Of a stretch of DNA of 64,000 bases, positions 37,461 through 45,728 are shown piece after piece; the first letter of the stretch is position 1, and every line of letters starts with the position of its first letter. The translations under genes were made by a program, and so were the position numbers. Source of the DNA: Synechococcus sp. PCC 7336 (GTDB lineage Bacteria; Cyanobacteriota; Cyanobacteriia; Thermostichales; PCC-7336); contig NZ_CM001776.1 of NCBI RefSeq assembly GCF_000332275.1, positions 3,289,737 through 3,353,736 of the forward strand, in the 5' to 3' direction. The notes under the pieces are model-generated. The model worked only from the letters and a program-made list of their open reading frames with translations, searched no databases and was not told the origin of the DNA.

Positions 37461-38090
37461 TCAGCCGTGAATGATGGCACTCCAATCGTCGTTCTCGACC
37501 GCTTCCTCCAATTTGCGCATCCGCTCGGCACCCTCCTCGCTGACATCGGCTTCGTCCATCAATTGCCTGTCAGCCATTGCTTTGCGCAACTTTAACTTCT
37601 TGTCCTCGTGGACCTGACGTTCGGCTACCGACATGGCCGCTCGGGCCGCCTCGCCCACCGTAGCCGCCCAAGTCTCCGTCCCTGCATTCCCCGAGGGCAC
37701 AGAACCATTGGCTGCAATCCAAGCCTCGCGCACCCGCTCCATCTCTGCCCGTTTGGGAAATTTGAAGCTTTGCACGCGCACGTAAGCACAGGTGTCGGGA
37801 CCGTGCTGTTCGAGATGGCTCTGTAAAGACAGACGCACATTGCGAGAGAGATTGACGTATTGCACCTGTCGATCGCCATCCAGAACGGCGTAGACGCCTG
37901 CAACTTTGGCATGACTCGCCCGATCGCACCAATCCTGCAATCCGACGATGCTCCCCTGCAACTCCAGCTCGGCGGCAGAGTCCGCCGTGGCTGCGTGGAC
38001 ATCTTCCCCGTCGTAGAGAAAGTCATGCAGTCCTCGATGAGCTGCCGGTACCTGCTGATGTTCGATCGATTGGCTCGGGCGATCGCTCAC
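37461..38090 (-). CDS. GIY-YIG-like domain protein
   Basis: A 209-residue soluble protein conserved in cyanobacteria and plastids. The central 'AGVYAVLDGDRQVQYVNLSRNVRLSLQSHL' resembles a GIY-YIG nuclease core in which GIY is GVY and YIG is YVN, so catalysis is doubtful. The C-terminal 70 residues are highly charged and helical. GTG 38090 is chosen because GGAGG sits 8 bases upstream, while the frame extends to TTG 38114. It is transcribed away from the CIA30 gene's downstream end, 110 bases apart, on the same strand. Confidence 0.65.
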   Translation of the reverse strand: MSDRPSQSIEHQQVPAAHRGLHDFLYDGEDVHAATADSAAELELQGSIVGLQDWCDRASHAKVAGVYAVLDGDRQVQYVNLSRNVRLSLQSHLEQHGPDTCAYVRVQSFKFPKRAEMERVREAWIAANGSVPSGNAGTETWAATVGEAARAAMSVAERQVHEDKKLKLRKAMADRQLMDEADVSEEGAERMRKLEEAVENDDWSAIIHG

Positions 38091-38199
38091 GACTGGGGCC
38101 TCCAACAATGACAAACAGGCCCTACGTTCACCTAGGCCCTCCCCCTATTGTGAGCCACAACGCGGGAAACCGAGCTCCATCTCCCAATTCCCTCAATCC

Positions 38200-39306
38200 T
38201 TACTGCTGGGGAACTGCCGCAACGGGACGACCGATCGCCTCCAAACACTGCTCGATCGAGCCCTCCCCCGTTACGCTGGCATACACCAATCCCTGCATCT
38301 CTAGCTGTTTGGAAAACTCGGCTACAGCGGCATCGAGCAAGATCGCTTGCGGGGCGGGAGGACCGTAAGCGGCGATCGCTTCAATCTCCAACTGAAATTC
38401 CCCCGGTCTAAAACTCGGATTCAGCGCACCGTCATACTCGAACTTGCTCAACATCACCTGCAGCGCGGTAATCGACTGCGTCGTTACCTCAACCCCCGAC
38501 ACCGTTTTCGCCCGCATCACCGGCACGAGTTGCTGGAAGGGAATGCGCACGTCAATCCAGGTGTTGGCGATCGTGTCGAACGAAAAGCTATAGGCAATGC
38601 CATCCCAGCGCTGCTCGTCCCGCAGAAAAAACTTGTAACGCTGGCCGTCCCCCCGCAGCCGCAGCCGAATGCCATCAAACCCCGACAGATCGAGTACGGG
38701 CTCTAAATTGCGGGTACGGACAGATGCAAACCCACCCGAGTTATCGGTGGAGACAATCCCAGAAAAAATAGCTGCCCGATCGCCCATGCGAATACCACTG
38801 GAACTCACCCCCCCCATAACCACATCGTCCACCGGCCCCCACACCTGCAACAGGTCGGGGGTGGGGCTGCGGAAGTCGAACAGGAGACGCTCGCTGGGTT
38901 GAGTGGAGGGCACGAGCTGGGGAATCAGACGACTGAGAAAAGCAGTTTCTGCGGAGCCTGCGCTACAGACGATCGTCGTCGAAACATCGGCAACGACAGG
39001 GGCGATCGCCAAGGTCTCTGGCGCACCGGCAATGACCTCCACAGAGGGGGGCAAGGCTAAGGGAGTCGCGGCAAAATTGACTAAACGAACGCGATCTCCC
39101 CGTTCGGCCAACCGACTGGCAATCTCCCGAGACACCGAGTCTGTCCCCACCACTAAAACAACAGCAGCAGGCGACTCGGGTTGCGCGTAAGCGACATCCC
39201 CCTTCTGCCCAGTCAGTTGTACGAACCAATCCGCTTGACTCACCATTGGCACCGCCCCAAAAAAGACCAGTGTTTTGAAAAACCGTCCTATATCCCATCC
39301 CATTGC
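38200..39306 (-). CDS. CIA30-domain protein with short Rossmann-like N-terminus
   Basis: A 368-residue protein. The C-terminal part (about 145-320) is a CIA30 (complex I intermediate-associated) beta-sandwich: 'VWGPVDDVVMGGVSSSGIR', 'IFSGIVSTDNSGGFASVRT' and 'FDGIRLRLRGDGQRYKFFLRD'. The N-terminal part has a hydrophobic start and 'VVLVVGTDSVSREIASRLAERGDRVRLV', a Rossmann-type strand-turn-helix cut short compared with the SDR-CIA30 proteins of cyanobacteria and plants. The role is not established; assembly or redox tuning of thylakoid complexes is inferred. ATG 39306 is preferred. Confidence 0.78.
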   Translation of the reverse strand, partial: AMGWDIGRFFKTLVFFGAVPMVSQADWFVQLTGQKGDVAYAQPESPAAVVLVVGTDSVSREIASRLAERGDRVRLVNFAATPLALPPSVEVIAGAPETLAIAPVVADVSTTIVCSAGSAETAFLSRLIPQLVPSTQPSERLLFDFRSPTPDLLQVWGPVDDVVMGGVSSSGIRMGDRAAIFSGIVSTDNSGGFASVRTRNLEPVLDLSGFDGIRLRLRGDGQRYKFFLRDEQRWDGIAYSFSFDTIANTWIDVRIPFQQLVPVMRAKTVSGVEVTTQSITALQVMLSKFEYDGALNPSFRPGEFQLEIEAIAAYGPPAPQAILLDAAVAEFSKQLEMQGLVYASVTGEGSIEQCLEAIGRPVAAVPQQ

Positions 39307-39432
39307 GGCAGGCTCCGTTGCAAAAATCATCTACGTTCATTTTCATCTGCATTTATTTTCACTTTTTCTATAGATTTTCAACAAAATCGATTAAAGTGAA
39401 GGCGGTATAACAGTGCGCTAGAGAAACAAGCT

Positions 39433-40131
39433 ATGGCAAAGCAAACCGTCGTTGCCCCCTCCATCCTGTCCGCAGATTTCAGTCGCCTAGGCGAAGAAAT
39501 CCAAGCCGTCGATCGAGCCGGTGCCGACTGGATCCACGTTGACGTGATGGACGGTCGCTTTGTCCCCAATATTACGATTGGTCCCCTGATTGTCGAGGCT
39601 ATTCGCCCCCTGACCCAAAAGCCCCTCGACGTTCACCTGATGATCGTCGAACCCGAAAAATATGTTGAAGGCTTTGCCAAAGCCGGTGCTGACATCATCT
39701 CCGTCCACGCCGAGCACAATGCTAGCCCCCACCTACACCGCACCCTCGGCCAAATCCGCGAATTGGGCAAGCAAGCGGGCGTGGTGCTCAACCCCGGCAG
39801 CCCCCTCGAACTGATCGAGTACGTCCTGCCCCTCTGCGACCTCGTCCTGATCATGAGCGTCAACCCCGGCTTTGGCGGCCAGAGCTTTATTCCTGGAGTC
39901 ATACCCAAAATCCAGAAGCTGCGCGCCATGTGTGACGAGCGCGGCCTCGATCCCTGGATTGAAGTGGATGGCGGCCTCAAAGGTCACAACACCTGGCAGG
40001 TGTTAGAAGCCGGTGCGAATGCGATCGTCGCGGGTTCCGCTGTATTCAAGGCTGATGACTATGCCGAGGCGATCGAAGGTGTGCGCAACAGCAAGCGCCC
40101 TGCCTCCGAGAAGACGCTGGTGACGGCTTAA
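39433..40131 (+). CDS. rpe: Ribulose-phosphate 3-epimerase
   Basis: Calvin-Benson/pentose phosphate enzyme interconverting ribulose-5-P and xylulose-5-P, 232 residues, TIM barrel. '[15 protein letters not shown]', '[19 protein letters not shown]', 'DVHLMI', '[12 protein letters not shown]' and 'EVDGGL' carry the metal-binding His/Asp set. Its stop codon region overlaps the last four bases of ribD, a tail-to-tail arrangement. The upstream 125 bases separate it from the divergent CIA30 gene. Confidence 0.97.
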   Translation: MAKQTVVAPSILSADFSRLGEEIQAVDRAGADWIHVDVMDGRFVPNITIGPLIVEAIRPLTQKPLDVHLMIVEPEKYVEGFAKAGADIISVHAEHNASPHLHRTLGQIRELGKQAGVVLNPGSPLELIEYVLPLCDLVLIMSVNPGFGGQSFIPGVIPKIQKLRAMCDERGLDPWIEVDGGLKGHNTWQVLEAGANAIVAGSAVFKADDYAEAIEGVRNSKRPASEKTLVTA

Positions 40132-41276
40132 GCCTTGCCGGGTTGAGACTCGACTGAGAGCGGCTGCGTGACGTAGCCCTCGATTAAGCGATCGCCTCCC
40201 ACTGGGCGATCGCTGATGTTTTCGAGCCTTAGGGCAGACCCCATCACGGACACGCCCGTCCCTGCAATCGGTCCGGGGGCGATTTTCCCGCCAATAAACT
40301 TGGGGGCCACAAACGCCATTACCTTTTGAATGGCACCAGCTTGGAGGGCAGCGGCAGCTAGGGTGGCCCCACATTCCCATAAGAGATTGATGCAGCCGCG
40401 CTGGTGCAGCACTGTAGCCGCCGTCATGGGGGTTAACTTCGGCACGACGATGACTTCCACCTGCCGACGCTCGAAAAACGCTAACAGGTGCGATCGCTCC
40501 TCCTGTTGCCGACCGCTGGCAGGCTCTGTCAGTACCAGCGTGGGAGCCTGACGGGTATCCCACAATTGCGCCGTTGTGGACAAATCTAACTGCCGACTCA
40601 GCACCACCCGCAAGGGATTGCGACCCTCCGCCAGCCGACAGGTGAGCTGCGGATCGTCTCGGCGAACGGTATTGCTCCCCACCACCACCGCATCGCTAAC
40701 GGCCCGCTGAGCGTGAACCACTTGACGGGATTCGATGCCGCTAATCCATTGGCTGTGACCCGTAGTGGTGGCAATCTTGCCGTCTAGGGTCATGGCATAT
40801 TTAAGAATGCCGAAGGGCAACTGGTGCCGGATGCTGTGGACAAATGCCTCGTTGAGGTGCCGGCAGGCGGACTCTTCGACACCAACCGCAACCTCCACGT
40901 CCGCTTGACGGAGACAGGCAATTCCTTTGCCTGCGACGAGGGGGTTGGGGTCTACCATGCCTGCGACGACGCGGGCAATGTCGGCCTTGAGAAGGGCATC
41001 AGTGCAGGGGGGCGTGCGTCCGGTGTGGTTGCAGGGTTCGAGATTCACATACAGGGTCGCACCAGCAGCCAGATCCCCCGCCTCTCGCAGGGCAAAGATC
41101 TCAGCATGGGGTTCTCCCGGTTTGGGATGAAAGCCCTTGCCCACACAACGACCCTCGCGCACCACCACTGCCCCCACCATCGGATTGGGGGAGGTATAAC
41201 CGGCAGCCTGTTTTGCCAGTCTCAAGCAATATTGCATCCAGTACCGGTCGAGATTTGCGGCTTGCATTGCATCCAT
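40128..41276 (-). CDS. ribD: Bifunctional riboflavin deaminase/reductase RibD
   Basis: A 382-residue enzyme performing the deamination and reduction of the pyrimidine intermediate in riboflavin synthesis. The N-terminal zinc deaminase has '[12 protein letters not shown]', '[12 protein letters not shown]' and '[16 protein letters not shown]' with Cys/His ligands. The C-terminal reductase has '[21 protein letters not shown]', '[17 protein letters not shown]' and '[12 protein letters not shown]' ('ECG' replaces the more usual 'EGG'). It overlaps rpe by four bases at the 3' ends. No FMN riboswitch is seen upstream. Confidence 0.95.
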   Translation of the reverse strand: MDAMQAANLDRYWMQYCLRLAKQAAGYTSPNPMVGAVVVREGRCVGKGFHPKPGEPHAEIFALREAGDLAAGATLYVNLEPCNHTGRTPPCTDALLKADIARVVAGMVDPNPLVAGKGIACLRQADVEVAVGVEESACRHLNEAFVHSIRHQLPFGILKYAMTLDGKIATTTGHSQWISGIESRQVVHAQRAVSDAVVVGSNTVRRDDPQLTCRLAEGRNPLRVVLSRQLDLSTTAQLWDTRQAPTLVLTEPASGRQQEERSHLLAFFERRQVEVIVVPKLTPMTAATVLHQRGCINLLWECGATLAAAALQAGAIQKVMAFVAPKFIGGKIAPGPIAGTGVSVMGSALRLENISDRPVGGDRLIEGYVTQPLSVESQPGKA

Positions 41277-41384
41277 GAGTCACCTCGATCCGGGCTTCCG
41301 GTGGCTCAGTATAGCGTCGGCTCGGGGCGATCGCTTGTTTCACTCTCGCATAAGATACTGCCGTGCCAAGTTCGGGCTGCTCGC

Positions 41385-41648
41385 CTAGCCATCTTTGCTC
41401 AGTAAATAATCGACAGCCCGCTGAAGCTGCTCGGTCCGCTCGCGAAGTTGCTCGGTGCGTTGATTCATGGCCTGGATTTGCTGCCCCGATGCCTCGACAA
41501 AGCGATCGATGCGAAGATTGGTTGCCTCGCTAATTTCTGCAAAGCGTTCCACAGTGCGATCGACGCGAAGATTGGTTGCCTCTCTAATCTCTATCAGGCG
41601 TTCCACAGTTTGTTCGATGCGGTCCAATCGAGATTGCCGTCCCCACAT
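41385..41648 (-). CDS. Coiled-coil microprotein, copy 1 (long)
   Basis: An 87-residue protein made almost entirely of heptads. MWGRQSRLDRIEQTVERLI is followed by two 18-residue 'EATNL R.DR.VE..AEIS' blocks, then 'MNQRTEQLRERTEQLQRAVDYLLSKDG'. The extra 18-residue block compared with the next copies fits slippage or unequal recombination within the gene. It is predicted to form a parallel helical bundle. No function is known to me; similar tiny coiled-coil proteins occur in cyanobacteria in variable copy number. Confidence 0.7.
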   Translation of the reverse strand: MWGRQSRLDRIEQTVERLIEIREATNLRVDRTVERFAEISEATNLRIDRFVEASGQQIQAMNQRTEQLRERTEQLQRAVDYLLSKDG

Positions 41649-41797
41649 GAGCGTACATCCTGAAATTAGCTTTCTCTAATCCAGTATATCGAGCGAGTTG
41701 TTTTTCCCTCAGCGATGGGGGGCTTGCACTCGTTGGGCAATCTTCTGCTTCCATCTCGAACAGTGCGAGACCATCGCGCCCAGTTCGGATTGCTCGC

Positions 41798-42007
41798 CTA
41801 GCCATCTTTGCTCAGTAAATAATCGACAGCCCGCTGAAGCTGCTCGGTCCGCTCGCGAAGTTGCTCGGTGCGTTGATTCATGGCCTGGATTTGCTGCCCC
41901 GATGCCTCGACAAAGCGATCGATGCGAAGATTGGTTGCCTCGCTAATTTCTGCAAGGCGTTCTACGGTTTGTTCGATGCGATCCAATCGAGATGGCCGTC
42001 CCCACAT
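41798..42007 (-). CDS. Coiled-coil microprotein, copy 2
   Basis: A 69-residue paralogue of copy 1 lacking one 18-residue block: MWGRPSRLDRIEQTVERLA, then 'EISEATNLRIDRFVEASGQQ' and the same 'RTEQLRERTEQLQRAVDYLLS' end. It is nearly identical to copy 1 over the shared part, so the duplication is recent. It is on the same strand with its own copied upstream region. Confidence 0.7.
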   Translation of the reverse strand: MWGRPSRLDRIEQTVERLAEISEATNLRIDRFVEASGQQIQAMNQRTEQLRERTEQLQRAVDYLLSKDG

Positions 42008-42156
42008 GAGCGCCTGTCCTGAAATTTGGTTGCTTCAGTCCAGTATATCGAGCGAGGTTTGCTTCCCTCAGCGATGGAGGGCTTTCGCCCGTTGAGCGAT
42101 CCTCTGCTTCCATCTCGAACAGTGCGAGACTATCGCGCCCAGTTCGGATTGCTCGC

Positions 42157-42345
42157 CTAGCCATCTTTGCTCATCAAATACTCTACAGCCCGCTGAAGCT
42201 GCTCGGTCCGTTGATGTAGGATCTGAATCTGCTGCTCCGAGGCATCCACAAAGCGATCGATGCGGAGATTGGTTGCCTCGCTAATTTCTGCAAGGCGTTC
42301 CACGGTTTGTTCGATGCGGTCCAATCGAGATGGCCGTCCCCACAT
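42157..42345 (-). CDS. Coiled-coil microprotein, copy 3 (divergent)
   Basis: A 62-residue paralogue and the most diverged of the three. The first 36 residues match copy 2, the middle is changed to 'VDASEQQIQILHQ', one 7-residue heptad (RTEQLRE) is missing, and it ends 'AVEYLMSKDG'. It is furthest upstream in the array. Its promoter must lie in the 230 bases before the divergent TPR gene. Confidence 0.68.
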   Translation of the reverse strand: MWGRPSRLDRIEQTVERLAEISEATNLRIDRFVDASEQQIQILHQRTEQLQRAVEYLMSKDG

Positions 42346-42578
42346 GAGCGCCTGTCCTAAGATTTGGTTGCTTCAGTCCAGTATATCGAGCGGGTTGTTC
42401 TCCCTCAGCTCTCGGGGTCGATCGCCCGTTTGCCGATCGCGTACAAACTCCCAGGAACTTTTTAGCTGCGCTTCTTAGAATGGGACGTATTCTGAGGACA
42501 TCGCGTCCGTCAGAAGCGCAACAGATTATCCCGAGTGGATGTTGTGGGATTGGGACGCAGGCATGGGAGGAGGCAATC

Positions 42579-44222
42579 GTGTTGGCCAAATTTGTCGGGA
42601 TCTCCATGGCTCTGACCGCTGGCTGCTTAGGGGCGATCGCCAGCTCCGCCCGCGCCTTCGAACTCACTGAAGTTCCTGTTGGCGTCGTCCCCGACCCCGC
42701 CAATCCCCAACAGGTGCTGATTCAGCAGGGGCGCGATCGCGGTATTCGCATTGGCGATCGCGGCGCGATCGCCATTCAGGGCTACACCGTGGTGGATGGC
42801 ATCAGCGGGGCTGACTTTGGCGTGACACAACTTCCCTTCTCGGTGGTGGCGGTGAGCGAACGCAGCGCGATCGCCCGCCTGTCTTACCCCGTCTTCCCCT
42901 ATCGACCCCTTGCCGCCCGCGTTTCGGTCTTAACCGTCCGCCCCACAGATTTAAAACAGATTCCCCTCGCAGAGCAGCGAGATACCTCAAACGCTGTTCC
43001 TCCCCCTGCAAGCACCACTCCCGAAGCCGATACTGCTGTGGAGTCGCCCTTTCCTGTGCTCGCCACCAGCCATGCCACTTGGGCCAACCCCATAGGCACT
43101 CAACTCTGCGGTCGCGAGGTGGGAGGGGCTTACGCTGCCATTGTGTCCGAGACCCAGTGCGCCCAAGTCACCCGAGAAGACATCCTCGTGCAGGCGATCG
43201 TCTCCGGTCAAAACCCAGCAGATGTCGCCCCCGCCGATGCCATCGGGGCCGATGCCCTTTACGACACCGATCGCCGCCTGCAAGATGTCGTTCGGTTTTA
43301 CTTTCTCAGGCCCGATACCGCGCGCGCGCGGGTGGCGATCGGTCAGGAATATCTGCGCTTTCACCACTACGAGCAGGCGCAACAGTGGCTAGCCGCCACA
43401 GAGGTTCCCGCCAGCCAACCCAATCTGCTCGAAGACTTACTCCACAGCCGCACCTACGCTACCTATCAAGTGGGGAACTACGAGGGGGCGATCGCCCTCG
43501 GGACTCAATTAGAAAACCCCAGTTCCGACCAACTGAACCTGATTGCTGCCGCCCACATTCAAAGCCAGCAATACGGCCGCGCTGCCACCCTCCTGAACGA
43601 GCTACCCCCGCTGGACGAAATTCGCAACAACTTAGCGATCGCCTTTTACCAGCTCGATCTCGCCGAGATCGAAGCCTGCGCCGAGGCCCCTGAAGAAGTC
43701 TGTTTGCCCGCCTCTGAAGAAGAACCCCTGCGCCAACAGCGAGCCCGTCCCCTACTCGAAAATGCAGCTGAACAGTCTCCTGCCATTGCCTACAACCTCG
43801 CGATCCTCGACATTCGCCAGGGCAGCTTGTCGCAAGCCATGACCGATCTCTTGACCCTTCATGCCAGTATTGCCAGCCACAGCGAACTCGATCCCCTCAC
43901 CGCTCGCATCAAAGATGAGATGCGCCTCTACATTGACAACCACAATGCCAGCATGGATTTCTTGCAGGAGTTTGCCGTAGGCGGTGGAGGTCTTCCTGGC
44001 GGCGTTGGAGATGCAGTCGGGTTGGCAGGACAGGTGGCGGGCATTGGCGGATTTTTGCCACTGGCCTTGTTCAACGTTGTCTCGTTTGCGGTAGCCCAAG
44101 AGCAAAAGCAAGCTTTAATCGATCGCATTCACCTGCAGTTGACAGTGCTCTATGCAGAGGAACTGGAGTTGATTCCGATGGTGCGATCGCCCGATCCGAT
44201 TAGTGCCAATCCTTTTTCGTAA
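42579..44222 (+). CDS. Exported TPR-like protein, function unknown
   Basis: A 547-residue protein. The start is GTG 42579 with GGGAGGAGG five bases upstream (42565-42573), giving signal peptide 'MALTAGCLGAIASSARAFEL'. The earlier ATG 42480 would hide the signal. Residues about 30-120 look beta-rich, and from about 230 to 440 there are helical pairs with TPR character ('ARARVAIGQEYLRFHHYEQAQ', 'LIAAAHIQSQQYGRAATLL', 'AIAYNLAILDIRQGSLSQA'). A glycine-rich hydrophobic segment (about 470-505) may insert in membrane. It is predicted periplasmic or thylakoid-lumenal. Confidence 0.65.
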   Translation: MLAKFVGISMALTAGCLGAIASSARAFELTEVPVGVVPDPANPQQVLIQQGRDRGIRIGDRGAIAIQGYTVVDGISGADFGVTQLPFSVVAVSERSAIARLSYPVFPYRPLAARVSVLTVRPTDLKQIPLAEQRDTSNAVPPPASTTPEADTAVESPFPVLATSHATWANPIGTQLCGREVGGAYAAIVSETQCAQVTREDILVQAIVSGQNPADVAPADAIGADALYDTDRRLQDVVRFYFLRPDTARARVAIGQEYLRFHHYEQAQQWLAATEVPASQPNLLEDLLHSRTYATYQVGNYEGAIALGTQLENPSSDQLNLIAAAHIQSQQYGRAATLLNELPPLDEIRNNLAIAFYQLDLAEIEACAEAPEEVCLPASEEEPLRQQRARPLLENAAEQSPAIAYNLAILDIRQGSLSQAMTDLLTLHASIASHSELDPLTARIKDEMRLYIDNHNASMDFLQEFAVGGGGLPGGVGDAVGLAGQVAGIGGFLPLALFNVVSFAVAQEQKQALIDRIHLQLTVLYAEELELIPMVRSPDPISANPFS

Positions 44223-44400
44223 GCGTTAGGGTCGAGCCTAGCAAAGGAACGCCGCTCGAAACGCGAGTTAAGGATGGCAAACATTGGTCGCGATCGCTAC
44301 GATTTGTCAGTAGAATTAACCCGACTTTCAAGAGTGACATCGCTGGCAAGTTCTATCTCCGGCTGCTCCTGAAATTTAGCGTTTTGCCTCTTTACCCACC

Positions 44401-44805
44401 ATGTTTGATACGATTCTCTTTCCGGTCGATCGCTCCCGCGAAACCAGTCACGCTATTGAATTAGTGGCAGATTTAGCAAAGAAATACAACGGTACGGTTA
44501 TTTTGTTATCAGTATTGGACAGCGATCGCATTGAAGCGCAGGATGTGGCAGCGGCTCGCCAACAGGGAAAAGAGTTTTTGGAGCGGGGGATGGCTGCGTT
44601 GAAGCAGGCGGGAGTGGCCGAGGTGCGATCGCAGTTTACGGAAGGCAAGGTTGCATTTGTCATTTGCGATGTGGCAGACGAGCGGGATGCCAGTTTGATT
44701 GTGATGGGCTCTCGCGGGGTCGGGTTGGCGGATGAAGAGCCCCACGATAGTGTGAGTGCTCGCGTGATTCAGCTGTCTCCCTGTCCGGTGTTGGTGGTGC
44801 CTTAA
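44401..44805 (+). CDS. Universal stress protein (UspA family)
   Basis: A single-domain Usp of 134 residues. 'MFDTILFPVDRSRETSHAIELVADLAKKY' is the typical N-terminal strand-helix, and 'ASLIVMGSRGVG' plus 'SVSARVIQLSPCPVLVV' is the ATP-loop pattern G-x2-G-x9-G/S-S, slightly altered by an acidic insertion 'ADEEPHD'. It is probably a nucleotide-binding stress protein. It is monocistronic and lies just before the tRNA-Cys gene. Confidence 0.9.
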   Translation: MFDTILFPVDRSRETSHAIELVADLAKKYNGTVILLSVLDSDRIEAQDVAAARQQGKEFLERGMAALKQAGVAEVRSQFTEGKVAFVICDVADERDASLIVMGSRGVGLADEEPHDSVSARVIQLSPCPVLVVP

Positions 44806-44935
44806 GCAAATGAGATGAGGTTTGGCCTCGTTGTGGCAGTCTCTGCAAGCTCTAGCCCTTGCTGCTGGGGGTCGTAGGGAAAGTCAAACAAACTCTTGCC
44901 AGGTGGAGATGGCGCGTTAAACTATTATTCGCTGC

Positions 44936-45007
44936 GGTGGCGTAGCCAAGTGGTAAGGCAGGGGCCTGCAAAGCCCCCATTCGCCAGTTCGAATCTGGCC
45001 GCCACCT
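44936..45007 (+). tRNA. tRNA-Cys (GCA)
   Basis: Cloverleaf: 7-bp acceptor GGTGGCG/CGCCACC (44936-44942, 45000-45006), D arm, anticodon stem GGGGC/GCCCC with loop CTGCAAA giving anticodon GCA, variable loop, and T arm GCCAG-TTCGAAT-CTGGC. The discriminator base is T at 45007, the U73 identity base of tRNA-Cys. CCA is not encoded. Confidence 0.95.
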
Positions 45008-45281
45008 TTCTTCCTCCCACTAGATTTGGGCCTAAGTCCCTTACAGAGACTGGATTATAGCTGTTTCTGCTAGGGAGGTGTCGATGAATTGCTGGCTGTA
45101 GAAGTATTGCAAGGCTTGTTCGACCTCAGGTTAACCAAGGCAATCACACCAGCCATGACCATGGGCTTCCTTGGCAGGCCGCTCACGCTCGCGGAAATGC
45201 TCTCCTGTCGGGGCTTTCATGGCTCGTGCTAACCTCTGTCCAGTGCCCAGTCGAATAGAGTCGAGCTCGTCCAGTGGGAGA

Positions 45282-45683
45282 TTAACCCATCAAAATGACG
45301 CGATCGATGACATGAATGGTGCCGTTGTCAGCGGCAATATCGGTGGCGATCGCCGTTGCGTTTTTAACCTCCAAGCCATCCCCCTCCCGAACGGGGATGG
45401 GAGAGCCCTCAGCAGAATTCAGCGTTTTCATCTCCAGCAACTCTGCCCGAGACAGGCTCCCCGGCACGACGTGGTAGAGCAGAATGCGCCCCAGTTGGGG
45501 GGTATTTTGCAGCAAAGTGTTCACAGTCGCAGGGGAGAGCTGGGCGAATGCCTCGTCGGTGGGGGCGAACACGGTAAATGGCCCCTCTTCTGCCAGCGTT
45601 TGGGTCAAGCCCGCAGCCTCGACCACCGCCAGTAGCGTCTCAAAATTTCCCGCAGCCGCAGCAACTTCAACAATGTTGGCCAT
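45282..45683 (-). CDS. cupS: Fasciclin-domain protein CupS
   Basis: A 133-residue single FAS1 domain without signal peptide. 'FETLLAVVEAAGLTQTLAEEGPFTVFAPTDEAFAQLS' (H1-type motif) and 'RILLYHVVPG....SRAELLEMKTL' to 'DNGTIHVIDRVIL' (H2-type motif). Its place directly behind cupA on the same strand (45 bases) matches CupS, the small subunit of the NDH-1MS CO2-hydration complex in cyanobacteria. FAS1 proteins are widespread, so context carries much of this call. It would act on the cytoplasmic face of the thylakoid. Confidence 0.82.
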   Translation of the reverse strand: MANIVEVAAAAGNFETLLAVVEAAGLTQTLAEEGPFTVFAPTDEAFAQLSPATVNTLLQNTPQLGRILLYHVVPGSLSRAELLEMKTLNSAEGSPIPVREGDGLEVKNATAIATDIAADNGTIHVIDRVILMG

Positions 45684-45728
45684 CAGAGTTTTCTCAGATC
45701 GTGATTTTCTATAGGAGGCGGCGATCGC

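Larger units (their letters stand above)
41370..42400. repeat. Three tandem copies of a coiled-coil gene unit
   Basis: The unit start 'GTTCGG..TGCTCGCCTAGCCATCTTTGCTC' recurs at 41370, 41783 and 42142, giving periods of 413 and 359 bases. The 54-base difference is an extra 18 codons inside the first coding copy. Coding and upstream (promoter) parts are both repeated, including the CCAGTATATCGAGCG segment before each gene. Confidence 0.9.
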
